From contig JAIRQI010000152.1 in assembly GCA_031256575.1 (NCBI GenBank), positions 1 through 8,702 on the forward strand: DNA of 8,702 bases. Reading direction: 5' to 3'. The notes below the pieces were generated by a model. That model had not been told where the DNA came from, searched no databases, and saw only the letters and a program-made list of their open reading frames with translations. Source of the stretch: Coriobacteriales bacterium. Its GTDB lineage: Bacteria > Actinomycetota > Coriobacteriia > Coriobacteriales > UBA8131. Shown here piece by piece: positions 6,249 to 8,702 of the stretch. The translations under genes were made by a program, and so were the position numbers. The stretch's first letter is position 1, and each line of letters opens with the position of its first letter.

Positions 6249-6291
6249 AAAAGCTTCAGGCAACCACCTTTTACGCTAGTGGTTGCCTGAA
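6249..6291 (-). terminator. Strong hairpin terminator after the MarR-family gene
   Basis: A perfect 13-bp stem (6255-6267 with 6279-6291; arm TTCAGGCAACCAC) encloses an 11-base loop. Reading the minus strand, the stem is followed by GCTTTTAG, a modest T-tract (6249-6252). It lies 30 bases past the MarR-family stop and upstream of the phosphoribosyltransferase gene, so it separates the two minus-strand units. On the plus strand the stem is followed by A-rich sequence and would not terminate. Confidence 0.75.
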
Positions 6292-6321
6292 AAGAAGCTT
6301 TGAAGCGATGGAATTTAGCTA

Positions 6322-7173
6322 TTAGTCGACGGGACGATTTTCGTTTCGGCTGCTTTGTTCTTCACCAGGGTTGCCACGATTCTCACCCCGGCCACCGTGG
6401 TCTTCTCCCCGACTGCCATGGCCTTCAGCACGATGGCCGCGCTCTGTACTGCGGTTACCACGGCCTGCTCCCCAACCTTCTGGGGCTCTATTCGGAGGCC
6501 GGCCCACGCGCGGATGGTGCTCTCGGTTCAAGCACTCATCGTGCTTATCAAAGCCTTTGGGTGGCAAAGGACCATGGCCTTTGGAGAAATCCTTACCCAA
6601 GTCAGCACTCTGCTCGGCTAAACCGGCATTCAGTTTCTTTAGAAGCGCTAACAGTTGGGACTGTTCTTCAGTACTCAGGCTGGTCAGCAGCTCATTGGTA
6701 TGGTCTTCGAACATCGACTCCATGGTGTCGATAAGTTCTTTACCCTGTTCGGTTAAGAAGACCTTGCGAACCCGTTTGTCATCACTGTCGTTCTCCACCC
6801 GTACCAGCCCTTGTTTTTCTAGCTTGGCAACCAGCTCAGACGCTGAAGAAGGGCGGATATCAAAGGCCATGACGATGTCTTTGATGAACACACCGTCTTG
6901 TTTTGCCAGAAAGTGCAACAAACGTCCTTGTCCACGCATCGAACCGAAAGCCCGGCGGACTGATTTAGCAGCATCAGGCTTCTGCGCTTTCTTCAATTGC
7001 TCGAAGTCCGGCATATCATCATGATGCAGGTTGCGTCCTTTGTGAATCTGCAAACGCTGGAGCAGTCGCGAGGCCCGATGGGTCTCCATCAGCAACTCCA
7101 TCTGGGGAGAATTAGGCTCAAAGCTATTCTCAGGCAGATCGGTTGGAAAGCTATCATCGATAAATCCAAACAC
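6322..7173 (-). CDS. MarR-family regulator with long His/Gly/Arg-rich tail
   Basis: Predicted 283-residue winged-helix regulator. The MarR core spans about 75-182: GQGRLLHFLAKQDG (81-94), a recognition-helix region IRPSSASELVAKLEKQGLV (106-124), wing NDSDDKRVRKVFLTEQG (128-144) and a dimerisation helix. An N-terminal extension of about 75 residues precedes it. The last 85-90 residues are low-complexity and probably disordered, rich in G, R, E, N and H, with repeated RGE/RGN and GH motifs, a KHDECLNREHH patch (210-220) and no hydrophobic core. Typical MarR proteins have about 140-180 residues, so this one is long at both ends. The start is placed at GTG 7171-7173 because AGAAAGGA (7181-7188) lies seven bases upstream. 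The in-frame ATG at 7194 has no such site and would be only about nine bases from the predicted transcript start. The gene has its own promoter and a palindrome at the start site, suggesting autorepression. The ligand is unknown; the tail may bind metal or nucleic acid. Confidence 0.85.
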   Translation of the reverse strand: MFGFIDDSFPTDLPENSFEPNSPQMELLMETHRASRLLQRLQIHKGRNLHHDDMPDFEQLKKAQKPDAAKSVRRAFGSMRGQGRLLHFLAKQDGVFIKDIVMAFDIRPSSASELVAKLEKQGLVRVENDSDDKRVRKVFLTEQGKELIDTMESMFEDHTNELLTSLSTEEQSQLLALLKKLNAGLAEQSADLGKDFSKGHGPLPPKGFDKHDECLNREHHPRVGRPPNRAPEGWGAGRGNRSTERGHRAEGHGSRGEDHGGRGENRGNPGEEQSSRNENRPVD

Positions 7174-7180
7174 AAATAGT

Positions 7181-7188
7181 TCCTTTCT
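7181..7188 (-). promoter_or_regulatory. Ribosome binding site deciding the MarR-family GTG start
   Basis: AGAAAGGA on the minus strand, seven bases before GTG 7171-7173. It falls inside codons 3-5 of the longer ATG reading, so using it excludes the longer start. Confidence 0.6.
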
Positions 7189-7198
7189 ATTCATATAC

Positions 7199-7210
7199 TT
7201 AGGTACCTAA
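7199..7210. promoter_or_regulatory. Perfect palindrome TTAGGTACCTAA, candidate MarR operator
   Basis: A perfect 12-bp palindrome directly follows and touches the -10 of the MarR-family promoter, spanning the expected transcription start near 7203. A second GGTACC core occurs at 7247-7252 (TGAGGTACCGAA), upstream of the -35, 45 bp centre to centre. The promoter is thus bracketed by related sites, as expected of autorepression. Confidence 0.6.
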
Positions 7211-7238
7211 TATTAGTAGTTTGATAGTCTATTGTCAA
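7210..7238 (-). promoter_or_regulatory. Near-consensus promoter of the MarR-family gene
   Basis: On the minus strand, TTGACA (7233-7238, 6/6) and TAATAT (7210-7215, 4/6) are separated by exactly 17 bp. This is the best promoter in the window. It starts 40 bases or less after the end of the diguanylate cyclase gene, so the regulator gene can be expressed independently of it. Confidence 0.8.
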
Positions 7239-7278
7239 GAAAGTGAGGTACCGAAATAATGACAGGAGAATAACGTAT

Positions 7279-8592
7279 CTACAACCGATTCTTCTTTTGC
7301 TCCCGCACCGACAGGGTAACGCCTTCAACATAATCTCCCATGCTCGGCTGGTAGATAGTATAGCTATGTTTGCCTCGGCTCTTACTATGATACATGGCGA
7401 TATCAGCGTATTTGACCAGGTCATTGGCGTTGGCGGTGTGTTCAGGGTAGGCAGCAATTCCGACACTCAAGCTGACCCCGTAGTCATCGATAAACTCCTG
7501 CAGCTGTGCTGCTTGAAGAAAGTCGCCCAGCAGTTTATCGATATATTCCTTAACTTCGGCAAGGTCTGTATCAGCCAGCAACTGAACGAACTCATCCCCA
7601 CCTAGGCGAGCAGTCAGGCATTCTCGATGTGATTTGAGAGCGACTGCATTCAGGCTCTGCGAGAGAAACTGACCGATTGTATAGAGCAGCTGGTCGCCCA
7701 CTTCATGGCCAGCACTGTCATTGACAGCCTTGAAATCATCCAGGTCGTAGAACAGGGCAACCAATGATGAATTGTGGTGCGGAGACAGGGGGTCATCAAT
7801 ATGCTCAGCCAGATAACTGAAGAGAAAACGGCGGTTTGGCAGCCCGGTGGTGATGTCCGAGTTAGCCATATCGAAGAGCTGTTGCTGGTTTTTCTGACTC
7901 TGTCTGATTAGCAAGAATGATGCGACGAACAAAGCAATCATCATCAAAGTCATCGAACCGATTAGTAGATACATGATAATTGTGGTGGTGTTATAAGCAT
8001 CATTGACCGATTGGGTAGTGAAATCTACACAGACGATTGCGATATTTTGGCCTTGGTAAAACAAGGGTAGCGCACCGCTGTTGACATCCGCGTTTTTATC
8101 CCCAGGAGCATGAACATAGAGGCTGATGGTTCCGGTAAAAGCCTCGCGTTGCACATCGTCCAAAGTAACCTCGGTGAAAGCCAGGGCATTGTTATGCTCG
8201 GTATCCCAGATAATCTGATAACCGGTCCCGACCTGCTTGATGACATAGATACGGTCAGCACCAACGCTATAACAGAGGTTTTGTAGATTGACCATGGTAT
8301 GCTCGTAGTCGGGCTGCATCTTGGTATCCGAGGGCTGATTGAAGGTCACCAGCTGTTCGACATCAATCAGGTTGCGGCTGGCGTGACAGGTAGCCGAGAC
8401 ATTGCTGCGGGCATCGGCCATCAGCACGTCGTACATGTGATTGCGTCCAAGCATGGTGAAATAAACCGTCAGGCCCAACACCAAGGTGGCAACCAAGGGC
8501 ACCAACATATAGGCTCGGGATACTAGGGCCTGAGCTTTCAAGCCTTTCTGATAGGCTTTCCAGGGATTAGCTTCTTTTTGAGAACTACTCAA
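7279..8592 (-). CDS. Membrane-bound GGDEF diguanylate cyclase
   Basis: Predicted 437-residue sensor enzyme that makes cyclic di-GMP from two GTP. One membrane helix at about 27-48 and a second at 204-229 enclose an extracytoplasmic sensor region of about 155 residues. That region is possibly Cache/PAS-like, though I could not place its family. The catalytic domain runs from about 243 to 420, with SDITTGLPNRRF (245-256), YDLDDFKAVND (282-292) and the intact active-site RLGGDEF (329-335). The residues where an RxxD inhibitory site would stand (322-325) read HREC, so product inhibition through that site is absent. The start is set at TTG 8590-8592, with AAGGGG (8598-8603) five bases upstream. 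A GTG two codons earlier (8596-8598) is possible but overlaps that site. It lies upstream of the MarR-family gene on the same strand. No EAL domain or c-di-GMP target is visible in the window. Confidence 0.9.
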   Translation of the reverse strand: MSSSQKEANPWKAYQKGLKAQALVSRAYMLVPLVATLVLGLTVYFTMLGRNHMYDVLMADARSNVSATCHASRNLIDVEQLVTFNQPSDTKMQPDYEHTMVNLQNLCYSVGADRIYVIKQVGTGYQIIWDTEHNNALAFTEVTLDDVQREAFTGTISLYVHAPGDKNADVNSGALPLFYQGQNIAIVCVDFTTQSVNDAYNTTTIIMYLLIGSMTLMMIALFVASFLLIRQSQKNQQQLFDMANSDITTGLPNRRFLFSYLAEHIDDPLSPHHNSSLVALFYDLDDFKAVNDSAGHEVGDQLLYTIGQFLSQSLNAVALKSHRECLTARLGGDEFVQLLADTDLAEVKEYIDKLLGDFLQAAQLQEFIDDYGVSLSVGIAAYPEHTANANDLVKYADIAMYHSKSRGKHSYTIYQPSMGDYVEGVTLSVREQKKNRL

Positions 8593-8646
8593 ACCCACCC
8601 CTTATTCGAGTTGAAAAGAAAACCTCAGACCGACCAGCCAGACAGC

Positions 8647-8702
8647 CTAGTTGAGCAGACAGTCGAGCTGAGCAGATTACCTAGCTGAGCAGACTACCTA
8701 GC
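8647..8702. repeat. 17-bp tandem repeat at the window edge
   Basis: Three full units (8647-8663, 8664-8680, 8681-8697) and the start of a fourth (8698-8702) follow the consensus CTAGCTGAGCAGACTAC, with GAGCAGA constant. A degenerate earlier copy may cover 8630-8646 (it shares CAGACAG). The 17-bp period is not a multiple of three, so it is unlikely to be coding. It lies upstream of the cyclase gene, where I saw no clear promoter, and runs out of the window. Confidence 0.8.

Noticed and set aside
6183..6306. GCTTCAAA (6183-6190) and TTTGAAGC (6299-6306) as flanking inverted repeats of a small mobile element
   Set aside because: The arms are only 8 bp, there is no target-site duplication or coding sequence, and the interval is explained by the MarR terminator and the upstream region of the phosphoribosyltransferase gene.
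6371..7024. 217-residue plus-strand open frame rich in Ser, Pro and Arg
   Set aside because: It is the antisense shadow of the MarR-family gene. Its composition mirrors the reverse strand and there is no recognisable domain.
7279..8598. GTG at 8596-8598 as the start of the diguanylate cyclase
   Set aside because: Its first base is part of the AAGGGG site, leaving no spacing. TTG six bases later has normal five-base spacing, though the difference is only two residues.

Overview
The window is 8.7 kb of bacterial DNA of medium GC content, roughly half by eye. It carries seven credible protein genes and one decayed locus. Clear Shine-Dalgarno sequences, sigma70/sigmaA-type promoter elements and two URO-D/corrinoid-methyltransferase-like proteins suggest an anaerobic, probably Gram-positive bacterium. 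Clostridia or Coriobacteriia fit best, but no marker gene here settles it. I saw no tRNA, rRNA, CRISPR array, transposase or integrase.

Region 1 (about 10-3537) has two distant uroporphyrinogen-decarboxylase-superfamily paralogues, both on the minus strand. They lie on either side of a plus-strand regulator that joins an XRE helix-turn-helix to a tandem-repeat linker, a Trp-rich segment and a four-helix membrane domain. The first URO-D-like protein keeps an H-x-C metal motif; the second has H-F-E at what appears to be the same place. The 278-bp divergent region between the first one and the regulator is rich in direct and inverted repeats. The second URO-D-like gene has a promoter with a 19-bp dyad over its -10.

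Region 2 (about 3586-6291) looks devoted to purine salvage. An AzgA-type NCS2 purine permease (plus) faces a purine-type phosphoribosyltransferase (minus). Between them is a remnant of a PLDc_N membrane protein with no good start codon. Its reading frame breaks and is followed in another frame by a lone hydrophobic helix, as if a larger membrane or ABC-transporter locus had been deleted.

Region 3 (about 6249-8702) is minus-strand signalling. A membrane-bound GGDEF diguanylate cyclase is followed by a MarR-family regulator with a long His/Gly/Arg-rich tail. The MarR gene has its own near-consensus promoter, with a perfect 12-bp palindrome at the predicted transcription start (likely autoregulation), and ends at a strong hairpin terminator. 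The right edge enters a 17-bp tandem repeat upstream of the cyclase.

No complete novel system is evident. The most unusual items are the membrane-tethered XRE regulator between two URO-D-like genes, the MarR tail and operator arrangement, and the gene-loss scar next to the purine permease.
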